Positions 21,176 to 31,265 of a DNA stretch of 64,000 bases are shown here, piece after piece; the stretch's first letter is position 1, and the number at the start of each line of letters is the position of its first letter. Source of the stretch: Paenibacillus sp. DMB5. GTDB taxonomy: Bacteria > Bacillota > Bacilli > Paenibacillales > Paenibacillaceae. The position numbers were made by a program, and so were the translations under genes. Where the stretch lies: positions 84,703-148,702 of the forward strand of contig NZ_LRAC01000087.1 of the NCBI RefSeq assembly GCF_001517085.1, written 5' to 3'. The notes under the pieces are model-generated. The model was not told the DNA's origin, ran no database searches, and saw only the letters and a program-made list of their open reading frames with translations.

Positions 21176-21448
21176 CGTGCGGCCGTGACCAGACAGGCTT
21201 CTGTTATCGTCCGCGGATTTAGCGTGGCGGTAGTAGGAGGTAATGCAAGAGGATTTAAAGCAGACGTCAGCCGCCGGGGAAGCTCGGCGGCTATGGGTCT
21301 TTACTGTGCGTTCTTAAGAAAGGATGGCCAGTAATGACAGGCAAACCTTCTGTTGCCGTATCAACTCGCCTTGACTGGAATTTTAAGATGCGTCGGCTGG
21401 TAACGACCGAGGAGCCCTTATTTCGGCAAAAGGGACCCTATCCATAAT

Positions 21449-21673
21449 CTAACGGACTCCAGAGGCGTTATTATCGGATTTTATTCCTGTTTGCGGCTGC
21501 CGGTAAAGGAATAAGGGCGCTGTGGTCCGTTAGCCAGGATTAGGATGCCTTTTTTGATGAATAACGGCGCTACGGTCCGTTAGCTGGGGGGGGGTTCTTT
21601 TGGGGAAATAATAGCCTTACGTTAGCCCGGTGGAACGGATCTTTAGAGTGAAATCAGTACCGCGATCCGTTAG
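21449..21673. repeat. CTAACGGAC inverted repeat element, copy B
   Basis: CTAACGGAC at 21449-21457 pairs with GTCCGTTAG at 21525-21533, again spanning 85 bp. A second GTCCGTTAG lies 50 bp further at 21575-21583 and a variant ATCCGTTAG at 21665-21673. The element fills the gap between GH105 and the iolG promoter; no gene is seen in 21176-21715. Confidence 0.8.
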
Positions 21674-21715
21674 AGCAAATGCAAAGGCCGGATAAGAATC
21701 AAAATCAAAAAATAC

Positions 21716-21744
21716 TTGTAGCTTGCGGCGGCTTGAAGTATACT
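21716..21744 (+). promoter_or_regulatory. iolG promoter
   Basis: TTGTAG (21716-21721) and TATACT (21739-21744) are exactly 17 bp apart, just upstream of the operator. The iolC promoter has the same spacing and -10. Confidence 0.7.
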
Positions 21745-21755
21745 GATCTCGGAAA

Positions 21756-21770
21756 GGTTAAGCGCTTACC
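21756..21770 (+). promoter_or_regulatory. LacI-type operator upstream of iolG
   Basis: GGTTAAGCGCTTACC, a near-palindrome with a central CG, starts 12 bases after the -10, over the expected transcription start. An identical 15-mer lies in the same position before iolC. The central CG and symmetry are typical of LacI-family operators. Confidence 0.75.
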
Positions 21771-21790
21771 TTGAGGGAGGATAAGCGAGT

Positions 21791-22837
21791 ATGGTCAATC
21801 AAGTAACAGTAGGCATTATCGGCGCCGGAAGAATCGGACGTCTGCATGCCGATAATCTGCGTGTGATGCCGTCTTATAAATTGAAATCTATTTCAGAGGC
21901 TTATATGACCGAGGAACTGGTTGCCTGGGCGGAGAGCCGGGGGCTCGGAGCTGTTTTTACGGATGGGGAAGCCATTCTGAATGATCCGGAGATCGACGCC
22001 GTGTTCATCTGCACACCGACAGACACTCATGCCTCGTGGATTGAGCGGGCGGCGCGGGCCGGAAAGCATATTTTCTGCGAGAAGCCGATCAGCATGTCCT
22101 CGGCCGAAACAAGCCGGGCCCTGCAGATTGCCAAAGAAGCCGGCGTGCTGCTCCAGGTTGGCTTCAACCGCCGCATGGACCCTAATTTCCGCAAGCTCAA
22201 GCAGCTGGTACAGGCGGGTGAGCTGGGCAGACCGCATATTGTGAAGATTACCTCGCGTGATCCGCAGCCGCCCGGCGAAGCCTATGTTCTCTCCTCCGGC
22301 GGAATGTTTATGGATATGACCATTCACGATTTTGATATGGCCCGTTATCTGATGGGCGAGGAAGTGGCAGAGGTCTATACCAGGGGTGCCAATCTGATTG
22401 ACCCGATGTTCGGACGCTGCAGCGATGTGGATACAGCAGTCATTACGCTGACCTTCACCAGCGGCGCTATCTGTGTGATTGATAACAGCCGGCAGGCCGT
22501 CTACGGCTATGACCAGCGGGTTGAGGTATTCGGCTCACAGGGAGCGGCAGTGGCCGATAACTGCCGCCAGACCACAGTCGAGGTGTCTACAGCCACGGCG
22601 GTTACCCGTGATCAGCCGTTGCACTTTTTCCTGGAGCGTTACAACCAGGCGTTCACCGATGAGGTTGCCGCATTCGCCCAGTCTATCATTTTGCAGGAAC
22701 CGGCTGTCTGCAGCGGTTATGACGGACAGCAGGCCCAGCTCATTGCTGAGGCGGCTCTGGAATCGCACCGGACCGGGCTTCCGGTTAAGCTGAAGGTCTG
22801 TGCCGGCGAGGAACGCCCGGAGATAGAAGCCATGTAA
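21791..22837 (+). CDS. iolG: Inositol 2-dehydrogenase
   Basis: A 348-residue Gfo/Idh/MocA oxidoreductase that oxidises myo-inositol to scyllo-inosose with NAD, the first step of inositol breakdown. The N-terminal Rossmann fold has GIIGAGRIGRLHADN. EKPISM is the family's conserved lysine motif, and MDMTIHDFDMARYLMG carries the conserved Asp/His pair. GGGAGG lies about ten bases before the ATG. It is the first gene after an operator-bearing promoter and is followed 37 bp later by iolB. Substrate choice among inositol isomers is inferred from context; the enzyme family itself is clear. Confidence 0.92.
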   Translation: MVNQVTVGIIGAGRIGRLHADNLRVMPSYKLKSISEAYMTEELVAWAESRGLGAVFTDGEAILNDPEIDAVFICTPTDTHASWIERAARAGKHIFCEKPISMSSAETSRALQIAKEAGVLLQVGFNRRMDPNFRKLKQLVQAGELGRPHIVKITSRDPQPPGEAYVLSSGGMFMDMTIHDFDMARYLMGEEVAEVYTRGANLIDPMFGRCSDVDTAVITLTFTSGAICVIDNSRQAVYGYDQRVEVFGSQGAAVADNCRQTTVEVSTATAVTRDQPLHFFLERYNQAFTDEVAAFAQSIILQEPAVCSGYDGQQAQLIAEAALESHRTGLPVKLKVCAGEERPEIEAM

Positions 22838-22874
22838 GCAGAGGCTTATCTTGAACACGGAGGGAGCTGTGAGA

Positions 22875-23708
22875 ATGTCTGATTATTTGATCAAGGCTGG
22901 CGCGCCCGGCAAGGACGGGCTTGTTGCAGCAGTCAGCAAGGAGAGCGCCGGCTGGCAGTATGTCGGGTTTGAAGTGTACCAGCTGCAGAAGGGCGATACA
23001 CTGAGCCGCGATACCGGAGACAATGAGATCTGCCTGGTACTGCTCTCGGGCAAGGCGGATGTGAAGGCGGACGACCAGCTGTTTACGGGTATAGGAGAAC
23101 GCATGTCGGTCTTTGAAGATCTGCCGCCGTATGCGGTCTATGTTCCTGCAGGAGGACGCTATGAGGTGACGGCCCTGACGGAATTAGAGCTCGCTGTCTG
23201 TCTCGCCCCGGGTTCCGGTAAATATCCGCCCCGGCTGATTGCGCCGTCCGATATGGCAGCTGAAGCCCGCGGTTACGGCAGCATGTCGCGCCGCGTAGTC
23301 AATATCCTGCCGGAGAGCAGTGAGGCTGAGAGCCTGCTGGTGGTGGAGGTGCGCACGGACGGCGGCAACTGGTCCAGCTATCCGCCGCATAAGCACGACC
23401 AGGATAACCTGCCGGCAGAGTCTTACCTGGAGGAGACGTATTACCACCGGGTAAACCCGGCGCACGGCTTCGTGGTGCAGCGGGTGTACAACGACGACCG
23501 CAGCCTCGATGAGACGATGGCCGTGCCGGACCGCAGCGTGGTGCTTGTTCCGGAAGGCTACCATCCGGTATCAGCACCGCCGGGCTATGATTCCTATTAT
23601 CTCAATGTGATGGCAGGACCGGTCCGTACCTGGGTATTCCATAACGACCCCGATCACGAATGGCTGTTCAGACCGGCCGGGCATACTCCCGGAGGCCAGG
23701 AGGAATAG
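22875..23708 (+). CDS. iolB: 5-deoxy-glucuronate isomerase
   Basis: A 277-residue double-cupin protein of the IolB family. It converts 5-deoxy-glucuronate to 2-deoxy-5-keto-gluconate, the step between iolD and iolC. Supporting marks are YPPHKHDQDN with metal-binding histidines, LEETYYHRVNP and VPEGYHPVSAPPGYDSYYLNVMAGP. ATG 22875 is chosen because GGAGGG lies ten bases before it. The frame extends to a TTG at 22851, which has no site. It forms a two-gene unit with iolG and ends at a terminator. Confidence 0.93.
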   Translation: MSDYLIKAGAPGKDGLVAAVSKESAGWQYVGFEVYQLQKGDTLSRDTGDNEICLVLLSGKADVKADDQLFTGIGERMSVFEDLPPYAVYVPAGGRYEVTALTELELAVCLAPGSGKYPPRLIAPSDMAAEARGYGSMSRRVVNILPESSEAESLLVVEVRTDGGNWSSYPPHKHDQDNLPAESYLEETYYHRVNPAHGFVVQRVYNDDRSLDETMAVPDRSVVLVPEGYHPVSAPPGYDSYYLNVMAGPVRTWVFHNDPDHEWLFRPAGHTPGGQEE

Positions 23709-23732
23709 GCCCACAGTATAGAGTTGGTTTCA

Positions 23733-23764
23733 AGGGGCTTCCGCAAGGCGGAGGCTCCCTTTTT
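23733..23764 (+). terminator. Terminator after iolB
   Basis: GGGGCTTCCGC and GCGGAGGCTCCC form an imperfect stem followed by five T residues. It separates iolGB from the regulator gene. Confidence 0.75.
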
Positions 23765-23866
23765 GCATCTGATGATGCTGGCAAGGCGAAGCATTGCTGA
23801 GTGGCATCGAAGCGGCCGGCGGGCCGGTGCCGCAGCAGCAGCGGGTGAAACGACAATACCAGCGAA

Positions 23867-23895
23867 TAGACACTTCAGGACGAGTTCCCTATAAT
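23867..23895 (+). promoter_or_regulatory. Promoter of the LacI-family gene
   Basis: TAGACA (23867-23872) and TATAAT (23890-23895) are 17 bp apart. No copy of the 15-bp operator is seen here, so direct autoregulation is not indicated. Confidence 0.6.
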
Positions 23896-23938
23896 CGAGG
23901 TATAAGACGGCAAGAACGTAAAGGCGGTTTTCAAAACA

Positions 23939-24949
23939 ATGAAACCTACAATTTATGATGTGGCGCGGGAAGCCGGAGTCTCTATTGCTACGGTGTCCAA
24001 GGTGCTCAATAATAACGGCAGGATCAGCGACAAGACACGGGATAAGGTAAATCAGGTCATGGAGGAGCTTAATTACCAGCCGAGTCTGGTAGCTTCTGCG
24101 TTGACGAGCCGCCGGACGGGGACGATCGGGCTGATGATTCCCGATATTGCTAACCCCTTTTTTGCAGAGACGGCGCGTGGGATCGAAGATTATGCCCAGC
24201 AGCAGGGCAGTGACCTGATTGTCTGCAGTACAGACCGTGATGATGAAAAAGCGGCCAGATACACCTCGCTGCTGCTGCGCAAAAGAGTGGACGGCCTGAT
24301 CATCGCCTCCCACACGGGCAAAACGGATATGATCCGCCGCCTGCTGGCAGACCGGGTACCGCTGGTGCTTTTCTCGGCGGAAATCCGCAGTCTGGAGAGC
24401 AGCAGCGTTACCGTGGATGATTACAAGGGCGGGTATCAGGCGACGGAGTACCTCTTGTCCCTGGGCCACCGGAAGCTGGGCATCATCTCCGACAATCTGC
24501 CGGGGAGCAAGCTGCGGGCCGAAGGTTTTCTTGATGCCCTGAAGGATGCGGGTGTCCCGTTTGACAATCCGGCCAATATTACGCATACGTCAGCTACCCT
24601 GGAAAATGGACGTCGGGCAGCTGCGGCTATGCTTGGGCAGGCAGAGGAGCAGCGGCCGACAGCTATATTCGCCTGTAACGACCTGCTGGCGATCGGTGTC
24701 CTGAAGGAAGCGCGCAGCGCAGGCCTGTCCATTCCCCGCGACTTGTCTGTTGTGGGCTTCGATAATACGGTGCTGGCAGAAATCTGCCACCCTACGCTGA
24801 CCAGCATCGCCCAGCCGCTGCGTGAGATGACCGAGCAGGCGATGATTCTGCTGAACGAATCCATAGATAATCCGGACAGCCCCAGACGCAAAATCATGCT
24901 GATGCCGGAGCTGGTCATCCGCCATTCAACCGGGCCGGCACCGGAGTAA
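23939..24949 (+). CDS. LacI-family regulator, probable inositol-locus repressor
   Basis: A 336-residue LacI-family protein. The N-terminal HTH and hinge (TIYDVAREAGVSIATVSKVL, then NYQPSLVASAL) are followed by a periplasmic-binding-protein-like effector domain (IGLMIPDIANPFF, DGLIIASH, VVGFDNTVLAEICHPTLTS). It sits between the two iol transcription units, each carrying the same LacI-type operator, so it very likely represses them and is relieved by an inositol-derived ligand. Bacillus subtilis uses a DeoR-family IolR instead, so this is a different solution. The ribosome binding site is weak (AAAGGCGG, 13 bases off), in line with low repressor levels. It has its own promoter and terminator. 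Confidence 0.88.
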   Translation: MKPTIYDVAREAGVSIATVSKVLNNNGRISDKTRDKVNQVMEELNYQPSLVASALTSRRTGTIGLMIPDIANPFFAETARGIEDYAQQQGSDLIVCSTDRDDEKAARYTSLLLRKRVDGLIIASHTGKTDMIRRLLADRVPLVLFSAEIRSLESSSVTVDDYKGGYQATEYLLSLGHRKLGIISDNLPGSKLRAEGFLDALKDAGVPFDNPANITHTSATLENGRRAAAAMLGQAEEQRPTAIFACNDLLAIGVLKEARSAGLSIPRDLSVVGFDNTVLAEICHPTLTSIAQPLREMTEQAMILLNESIDNPDSPRRKIMLMPELVIRHSTGPAPE

Positions 24950-25097
24950 AGCCGGATTTGTCAGGTACGGTTGGCGGAACAACCTTCCAGAGCCCAGTGC
25001 CAGTGGATTGCTCGGAGACCTGCGCTAGAGATCTGCGCTAGATTGCTGCAGCCAGCTCCGTTTTTCGAGAGCAAATGATCCAAGACCAAAAACTTCA

Positions 25098-25137
25098 GGA
25101 CCCGGTCCCCCAAGACGGTGGAGACGGGTCTTTTTTT
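25098..25137 (+). terminator. Terminator after the LacI-family gene
   Basis: GGACCCG and CGGGTC arms with inner pairing are followed by seven T residues, about 150 bases after the stop codon. Confidence 0.75.
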
Positions 25138-25187
25138 AATGCGAAAACGTTATTGATCCATGTCTTTTGCGTGAGGTAACAGAAAAT

Positions 25188-25203
25188 TTGAGATCGCTTT
25201 CAA
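25188..25203 (+). promoter_or_regulatory. cre-like site upstream of iolC
   Basis: TTGAGATCGCTTTCAA fits the CcpA cre consensus with one mismatch. It sits within a larger inverted repeat (AAATTTGA at 25184-25191 and TCAAATTT at 25200-25207) and ends eight bases before the -35. This suggests carbon catabolite control of the main iol operon. Confidence 0.55.
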
Positions 25204-25211
25204 ATTTAGGA

Positions 25212-25240
25212 TTGCCAAACCGGATATTCTCGCCTATACT
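25212..25240 (+). promoter_or_regulatory. iolC operon promoter
   Basis: TTGCCA (25212-25217) and TATACT (25235-25240) are exactly 17 bp apart. Confidence 0.75.
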
Positions 25241-25253
25241 ATTTATAAAATTA

Positions 25254-25268
25254 GGTTAAGCGCTTACC
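25254..25268 (+). promoter_or_regulatory. LacI-type operator upstream of iolC
   Basis: GGTTAAGCGCTTACC is identical to the site before iolG and lies 14 bases after the -10, overlapping the expected start of transcription. The leader from here to the gene is about 140 bases and shows no other clear structure. Confidence 0.78.
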
Positions 25269-25411
25269 CTTTCCCTCCCTGTCAGACCGGTATTTTAAGA
25301 ACACCAACGTTCCTAATGAACCCATAACATTCTGTTCCGCTCACCCTGCTCCCGTTGTATCCCGGCAATTATCATTCATTTCTTCTCAAGCTTTTTCAAG
25401 GAGGCATCACT

Positions 25412-26419
25412 ATGAACGATCTGCAGTTCGATCCCGCCCGTCCGCTCGATTTAGTCGCCGTCGGCCGGCTCTGTATTGACCTCAATGCCAATGAAACCGG
25501 AAGACCTATGGAGGAGACCATGACATTCACCAAGTATGTCGGCGGCTCTCCGGCCAATATCATAATCGGAACGGCGCGGCTGGGCATGCGCACCGGCTTC
25601 ATCGGTAAGCTGGCCGATGATCAGATGGGCCGGTTTATCCGGAGCTATCTGCAGAAGGACGGCATTGATGACAGCCAGGTGTGCGTTGATCATACCGGTG
25701 CTGTGACGGGTCTTGCTTTTACAGAAATTAAAAGTCCGCAGGAATGCAGCATTCTGATGTACCGCGATAACGTGGCTGACCTGCTGCTGAATACAGACGA
25801 AATTTCGGAGGATTACATTCGCCAGTCCAAAGCGCTATTGATCTCCGGCACCGCACTGGCACAGAGCCCTTCCCGCGAAGCGGTGTTTCTGGCGCTGGAA
25901 TTTGCCCGCAGACATGATGTGACTGTATTTTTTGATCTCGATTACCGCCCTTATACCTGGAAATCTGCCGCTGAAACGGCTGTCTACTATAACCTGGCCG
26001 CTGAGAAATGTGACTGCATCATCGGCACCCGCGAGGAATTCAACATGATGGAGAATCTGTACAATGTGACAGATGCGGATGACGAAGCGACGGCAGCCCG
26101 CTGGTTCTCGCAGCAGGCGAAGCTGGTTGTAATCAAGCACGGCGGAAGCGGCTCGATTGCCTATACGGCAGACGGATTGAATCACCGGAGCGGGATTTTC
26201 CCGGCCAAGGTGCTGAAGACCTTCGGTGCAGGCGACTCCTACGCCTCGGCCTTCATCCACAGTCTGATGCAGGGCGACAGTGTCAGTGAAGCTATGCGGC
26301 GCGGCAGCGCATCGGCTTCGATTGTAATCTCGCGGCACAGCTGTTCGGATGCCATGCCGACCCTGGAAGAGCTGGAAGCCTTCCTGCAGTCCAATGAAGA
26401 AGTGGTCTCCGGTGCTTAG
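25412..26419 (+). CDS. iolC: 5-dehydro-2-deoxygluconokinase
   Basis: A 335-residue PfkB/ribokinase-family sugar kinase that phosphorylates 2-deoxy-5-keto-gluconate. It shows YVGGSPANIIIGTARLG near the N-terminus, SGTALAQSPSREAV, FDLDYRPYTWKS and the PfkB signature FGAGDSYASAF. ATG 25412 is preferred because AAGGAGG lies seven bases upstream. It is the first gene of iolC-iolA-iolD-iolE. The next enzyme of the pathway, the aldolase iolJ, is not in this window. Confidence 0.92.
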   Translation: MNDLQFDPARPLDLVAVGRLCIDLNANETGRPMEETMTFTKYVGGSPANIIIGTARLGMRTGFIGKLADDQMGRFIRSYLQKDGIDDSQVCVDHTGAVTGLAFTEIKSPQECSILMYRDNVADLLLNTDEISEDYIRQSKALLISGTALAQSPSREAVFLALEFARRHDVTVFFDLDYRPYTWKSAAETAVYYNLAAEKCDCIIGTREEFNMMENLYNVTDADDEATAARWFSQQAKLVVIKHGGSGSIAYTADGLNHRSGIFPAKVLKTFGAGDSYASAFIHSLMQGDSVSEAMRRGSASASIVISRHSCSDAMPTLEELEAFLQSNEEVVSGA

Positions 26420-26504
26420 TCAGCCTTAAAAGGAGATATGCAGCGGTTTTTATATAGTATTTGATTAGTATCAAACATCAACAGAGATGAAGGAGTGGAC
26501 AGTA

Positions 26505-27965
26505 ATGGCACAGCAAAACGTAGAAGTGCTGAAAAACTATATTGGCGGAGAGTGGGTTGAGGCAAAAAGCGAGCAGACAGAACCGGTGTTCAATCCGGCC
26601 TCAGGCGAAGAGCTGGCCAGAGTTCCGCTGTCCGGCAGAGAGGATGTTGACCGGGCTGTGGCTGCGGCCGAGGAGGCTTTTGCCGGCTGGTCGAAGACCC
26701 CGGTGCCGCGGCGGGCCCGGATTCTTTTTAAATATCAGCAGCTGCTGGTTGAAAATTGGGAGGACCTTGCGAGAACCATTACGCTTGAGAACGGAAAAAG
26801 CTATAAAGAAGCCTACGGCGAGGTACAGCGCGGCATCGAGTGTGTCGAATTTGCAGCCGGCGCTCCGACGCTGATGATGGGCCGGCAGCTGCCGGATATT
26901 GCGACCGGGATTGAATCGGGAATGTACCGCTATCCGATCGGAGTCATCGGCGGAATCACTCCGTTTAATTTTCCGATGATGGTTCCCTGCTGGATGTTCC
27001 CGCTGGCGATTGCCTGCGGCAATACCTTTGTGCTGAAGCCGTCCGAGCGTACACCGCTGCTGGCTGCACGTCTAGTGGAGCTGATGGAGCAAGCCGGGCT
27101 GCCTAAAGGTGTGCTTAATGTGGTCAACGGTGCGCATGATGTCGTTAACGGCCTGCTGGAGCACCCTGGCGTTAAGGCGATTTCTTTTGTCGGATCACAG
27201 CCTGTTGCTGAATATGTCTATAAAAAAGGTACGGAGCACCTGAAACGGGTTCAGGCGCTGGCCGGGGCCAAAAACCACTCCATCGTACTGGCAGATGCCG
27301 ACCTTGAGGCTTCCGCTACACAGATTATCAACGCTGCCTTCGGCTCTGCCGGAGAGCGCTGCATGGCCTGTTCCGTAGTCACTGTACAAGAAGATGTAGC
27401 TGACGAGCTGATCTCCATCCTGCTGCGCGAATGTGGAAAGATGACGATCGGCAATGGGCTGGAGGAAGACACCTTCCTGGGACCGGTTATCCGTCAGGGG
27501 CATAAGGACAAAACGGTTGCTTACATCGAGCAGGGCGTTGCCGAAGGCGCGAAGCTGCTCAGGGACGGACGGGAGGATGCTGCGGCTGCGGGTCAGGGCT
27601 ATTTTGTCGGACCTACGGTATTTGACGGAGTGACTAAGGAGATGAAGATCTGGCAGGAAGAAATCTTCGCGCCTGTCCTCTCGGTTGTCCGGGTCAAGGG
27701 TGTGGAGGATGCAGTCGAGCTGGCCAACGCTTCGCGTTTTGCAAACGGGGCTTGTATCTTTACAAATGACGGTGGAAAAGTCCGCTATTTCCGTGAACAT
27801 ATCGAGTCAGGCATGCTGGGTGTCAATGTAGGCGTACCGGCTCCGATGGCCTTCTTCCCGTTCTCCGGCTGGAAGGATTCCTTCTACGGCGATCTGCATG
27901 CAAACGGCACTGACGGAGTTGAATTCTATACGCGTAAAAAGGTTGTCACTGCCCGCTGGCAGTAA
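26505..27965 (+). CDS. iolA: Methylmalonate-semialdehyde dehydrogenase (CoA-acylating)
   Basis: A 486-residue aldehyde dehydrogenase that turns malonate semialdehyde into acetyl-CoA, the last step of inositol breakdown, and can also serve valine breakdown. The catalytic cysteine is C286 in [33 protein letters not shown] and [17 protein letters not shown] are typical of the MMSDH branch. ATG 26505 has AAGGAG nine bases upstream. The gap from iolC is 85 bp with no terminator, and 23 bp separate it from iolD, so it is part of the operon. Confidence 0.93.
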   Translation: MAQQNVEVLKNYIGGEWVEAKSEQTEPVFNPASGEELARVPLSGREDVDRAVAAAEEAFAGWSKTPVPRRARILFKYQQLLVENWEDLARTITLENGKSYKEAYGEVQRGIECVEFAAGAPTLMMGRQLPDIATGIESGMYRYPIGVIGGITPFNFPMMVPCWMFPLAIACGNTFVLKPSERTPLLAARLVELMEQAGLPKGVLNVVNGAHDVVNGLLEHPGVKAISFVGSQPVAEYVYKKGTEHLKRVQALAGAKNHSIVLADADLEASATQIINAAFGSAGERCMACSVVTVQEDVADELISILLRECGKMTIGNGLEEDTFLGPVIRQGHKDKTVAYIEQGVAEGAKLLRDGREDAAAAGQGYFVGPTVFDGVTKEMKIWQEEIFAPVLSVVRVKGVEDAVELANASRFANGACIFTNDGGKVRYFREHIESGMLGVNVGVPAPMAFFPFSGWKDSFYGDLHANGTDGVEFYTRKKVVTARWQ

Positions 27966-27988
27966 CGATACAGGAGGGTGGAACTCAA

Positions 27989-29995
27989 GTGGAACGGATC
28001 AGATTAACAACGGCGCAGGCGCTGGTGAAGTTTCTGAATGAGCAGTATGTCGATTTCGGCGACGGGCCGGAGCGCTTTGTAGAGGGTGTGTTTACTGTTT
28101 TCGGCCACGGCAACGTGCTTGGTCTTGGGCAGGCGCTTCAGGAGAACCCGGGTGAATTGAAGGTGTATCAGGGCCGTAATGAGCAGGGGATGGTGCATGC
28201 GGCGACTGCCTTTGCCAAACAGAGCCGGCGGCGGCGGATTATGGCCTGTACGGCCTCCGTTGGTCCGGGGTCGGCCAATATGCTGACGGCTGCCGCGACA
28301 GCGACGGCGAATCAGATTCCCGTCCTGCTGCTGCCGGGAGATACCTTCGCTACCCGCCAGCCCGATCCGGTGCTGCAGCAGATGGAGCATACGTATAATC
28401 TGTCGATTACAGTCAACGATGCCTTCAAGGCAGTAAGCAAGTACTGGGACCGGATCTACCGGCCGGAGCAGCTGATGTCGGCCTTGCTGAACGCGATGCG
28501 GGTGCTCACCGATCAGGCTGACACCGGGGCGGTGACGATCGCGCTGCCGCAGGATATTCAGGGTGAGGCCTGGGATTATCCGGCTGACTTCTTCCGCAGA
28601 CGCGTTCATAAGATTGCCCGCCGACTGCCGCATCCGGAGGAGATTGCGGCGGCAGCCGAGCTGATTGCCGGTAAGCAGCGTCCGCTATTGGTGTGCGGCG
28701 GCGGTGTGCGCTACAGCGATGCCGGAGCTGCGCTTCGCGATTTCGCGGAGAAATTCGCCATTCCGTTCGGCGAAACGCAAGCCGGCAAAAGCGCTGTCGC
28801 CAGCGACTTCGCCTATAACCTGGGCGGCCTGGGCGTTACCGGCAACGGCTGCGCCAATACGCTGGCTGCGGAAGCCGATCTGGTTATCGGCGCCGGCACC
28901 CGGTTCACCGATTTCACCACAGGCTCAAAGAGCCTGTTCGCCCATCCCGGCGTGCAGTTTGTGACCCTTAACGCGTCGCCTTACCATGCGGCCAAGCTGG
29001 ATGCGCTGGCGGTGGTGTGCGATGCTGCCGAAGGGCTGAAAGCGTTATCCGATGCGCTGGAGGAACGCGGCTATCGTTCCGCCTATACGGATGAGATCAC
29101 GGAAGCGAAGCAGGCCTGGGCTGCGGAAAGAGCGCGGCTGGCGAGTGTTGAATACCTGGCAGGCGATGCGGCTGCGGGTGTAGCCGGAGGGCCCGGTGCT
29201 TCCGGTGCGGCTGAAGCTGTGCAGGGAGATGAACCGGCACCGTTTGTGCCTGAAATTGCCGGTCACCTTGACGACAAGCTGCCTGAGTATGCCGGGGTGC
29301 TGAACACCTCGCTTACACAGACGCAGGTGCTTGCCATTATCAATGAGCTTATTCCGCAGGATGCCATTGCTATTGGAGCGGCAGGCAGTCTGCCGGGAGA
29401 TATGCAGCGGATGTGGGAATCTTCCGTGCCGGATACTTACCATATGGAATACGGCTTTTCCTGCATGGGTTATGAAATCGCCGGTGCACTCGGCATCAAG
29501 CTGGCTGAGCCGGAGCGCGAGGTATACGCCCTTGTCGGAGACGGGAGCTATCAGATGATGCATTCCGAGCTGGTGACCAGCCTGCAGGAGAACAAGAAGA
29601 TCAACGTCCTTCTGCTGGATAATGCAGGCTTCGGCTGCATCAACAATCTGCAGATGGAGCAGGGCCTGGACAGCATGGCGACGGAATTCCGCCGCCGGGG
29701 AGCAGACGGCCAGCTGAGCGGCGAGCTGATGCTGATCGACTATGCAGCGAGCGCAGCCGGTTATGGGGTGGAGACCTTCCGGGCGGCGACAGCCGAGCAG
29801 CTGCGCAGCGCGCTGGAGGCGGCGAAGAAGAGTGAGAAATCCACGCTGATCGACATCAAGGTGCTGCCGAAGACGATGACCCACGGCTACGGTGCCTGGT
29901 GGCATGTCGGTGTGGCGGAAGTATCCGGCAAGGAGAGCGTGCAGGCGGCATATAGTCAGCGATTGATCGGTCTCGATAAAGCGCGCAGCTACTGA
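27989..29995 (+). CDS. iolD: 3D-(3,5/4)-trihydroxycyclohexane-1,2-dione hydrolase
   Basis: A 668-residue thiamine-diphosphate enzyme that opens the inositol ring, giving 5-deoxy-glucuronate. The N-terminal domain has [12 protein letters not shown] and [13 protein letters not shown]. The ThDP-binding motif lies in the C-terminal domain, [16 protein letters not shown] through to NAGFGCINN. The start is GTG with GGAGGGTGG upstream. A Gly/Ala-rich stretch around residues 390-415 looks like a flexible linker insertion between the middle and C-terminal domains. It is followed closely by iolE. Confidence 0.94.
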   Translation: MERIRLTTAQALVKFLNEQYVDFGDGPERFVEGVFTVFGHGNVLGLGQALQENPGELKVYQGRNEQGMVHAATAFAKQSRRRRIMACTASVGPGSANMLTAAATATANQIPVLLLPGDTFATRQPDPVLQQMEHTYNLSITVNDAFKAVSKYWDRIYRPEQLMSALLNAMRVLTDQADTGAVTIALPQDIQGEAWDYPADFFRRRVHKIARRLPHPEEIAAAAELIAGKQRPLLVCGGGVRYSDAGAALRDFAEKFAIPFGETQAGKSAVASDFAYNLGGLGVTGNGCANTLAAEADLVIGAGTRFTDFTTGSKSLFAHPGVQFVTLNASPYHAAKLDALAVVCDAAEGLKALSDALEERGYRSAYTDEITEAKQAWAAERARLASVEYLAGDAAAGVAGGPGASGAAEAVQGDEPAPFVPEIAGHLDDKLPEYAGVLNTSLTQTQVLAIINELIPQDAIAIGAAGSLPGDMQRMWESSVPDTYHMEYGFSCMGYEIAGALGIKLAEPEREVYALVGDGSYQMMHSELVTSLQENKKINVLLLDNAGFGCINNLQMEQGLDSMATEFRRRGADGQLSGELMLIDYAASAAGYGVETFRAATAEQLRSALEAAKKSEKSTLIDIKVLPKTMTHGYGAWWHVGVAEVSGKESVQAAYSQRLIGLDKARSY

Positions 29996-30073
29996 GGCTG
30001 CCGGAACTGCAACGGGCTGCAACGGCCGGCCGAGCCGGACATACCTGTCATAAATGGAAGGGGAAGAACATTG

Positions 30074-30970
30074 ATGTTCAAAGAAGAGGCGGTCCGGCTG
30101 GCGATTGCACCCATTGCCTGGACCAATGATGATATGCCTGAGCTGGGCGGGAACAACACCTTCGAGCAGTGCATCAGCGAGATGGCACTGGCCGGGTTTC
30201 AGGGCAGCGAGGTCGGCAACAAGTATCCGCGTTCTCCAGAGGTGCTGCACCGGGCGCTCGGGCTGCGCGGCCTGCAGATTGCCAGCGCCTGGTTCAGCGC
30301 GCATCTGACGGTGCGGCCGTACGAGGAGACGGCCGAAGCCTTTGTGGCGCACCGCGATTTTCTGCATGCCATGGGAGCCAAGGTCATTGTCGTCTCCGAA
30401 CAGGGCCGGAGCATTCAGGGGCAGATGGATACGCCGCTGTTTGATGCCAAGCCTGTCTTTACAGAGGGCGAGTGGGCGCTGCTGGCCGAAGGCTTGGGCA
30501 AGCTGGGCCGCCTGGCCGCCGAAAAAGGGATGGCAATCGTCTATCATCACCATATGGGCACTGGTGTGCAGACGGCTGCGGAAATCGACCGGCTGATGGA
30601 GCTCACGGATCCGGCTGAAGTTTCCCTGCTGTTTGATACCGGACACCTGGCCTTTTCCGGTGAAAATCCGCTTGAGGTGCTGCGCGCCCATCTGCCGCGG
30701 ATCAGGCATGTTCATTTAAAGGACATCCGCCCGGAAGTAGTCCGGCGTGTTATTGCCGAGAAGCTAAGTTTCCTGCAGGCGGTAAAAGCGGGTGCGTTCA
30801 CTGTGCCAGGTGACGGATGCATCGAGTTCGCTGATATATTTGCTGAACTGGCCGGTTCTTCCTATACCGGCTGGTTCGTAGTTGAGGCAGAGCAGGACCC
30901 GGCTCTGGCCGACCCGCTGGAATATGCGATTAAAGCGCGGAAGTATATCCGGGAAACGAGCGGGCTGTAA
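30074..30970 (+). CDS. iolE: Inosose dehydratase
   Basis: A 298-residue TIM-barrel protein of the xylose-isomerase-like superfamily. It dehydrates scyllo-inosose to the diketone used by iolD. Supporting segments are [53 protein letters not shown] and [12 protein letters not shown], with metal-ligand His, Asp and Glu residues. ATG 30074 has GGAAGGGGAAG nine bases upstream; a TTG immediately before it is less likely. It is the last gene of the operon. No transporter gene follows. Confidence 0.92.
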   Translation: MFKEEAVRLAIAPIAWTNDDMPELGGNNTFEQCISEMALAGFQGSEVGNKYPRSPEVLHRALGLRGLQIASAWFSAHLTVRPYEETAEAFVAHRDFLHAMGAKVIVVSEQGRSIQGQMDTPLFDAKPVFTEGEWALLAEGLGKLGRLAAEKGMAIVYHHHMGTGVQTAAEIDRLMELTDPAEVSLLFDTGHLAFSGENPLEVLRAHLPRIRHVHLKDIRPEVVRRVIAEKLSFLQAVKAGAFTVPGDGCIEFADIFAELAGSSYTGWFVVEAEQDPALADPLEYAIKARKYIRETSGL

Positions 30971-31265
30971 GTTAGCGATTGCTGCCGAAGCCGGCGGGAG
31001 ATAGGCGCTCCCAGCCGGCCTTCCGGCTGGTTTTTCTGGCGGAGGTGTAATAACAAGGTGCAAAGGGGAAAGGAAGCGCGCCGGATACAGGGTGATGTGA
31101 GCCAGTGTAAAGGGGTGCCAGAACCAGGGATATAGCAGCTGACAGGTGCAGAATGAATGTAGAGTCTGAGATACGCGAGGTGTGGATGTTGGTAGGTAGG
31201 GCTACATGGTGTAAAGTGCAGGGGTCAGGTAAGGGCAACTGAAAGTGCGAACTGGAAAGCACCCT

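Noticed and set aside
29045..30715. Long minus-strand open frame (556 codons)
   Set aside because: It is antisense to iolD and iolE and its product shows no domain; it results from GC-rich third positions.
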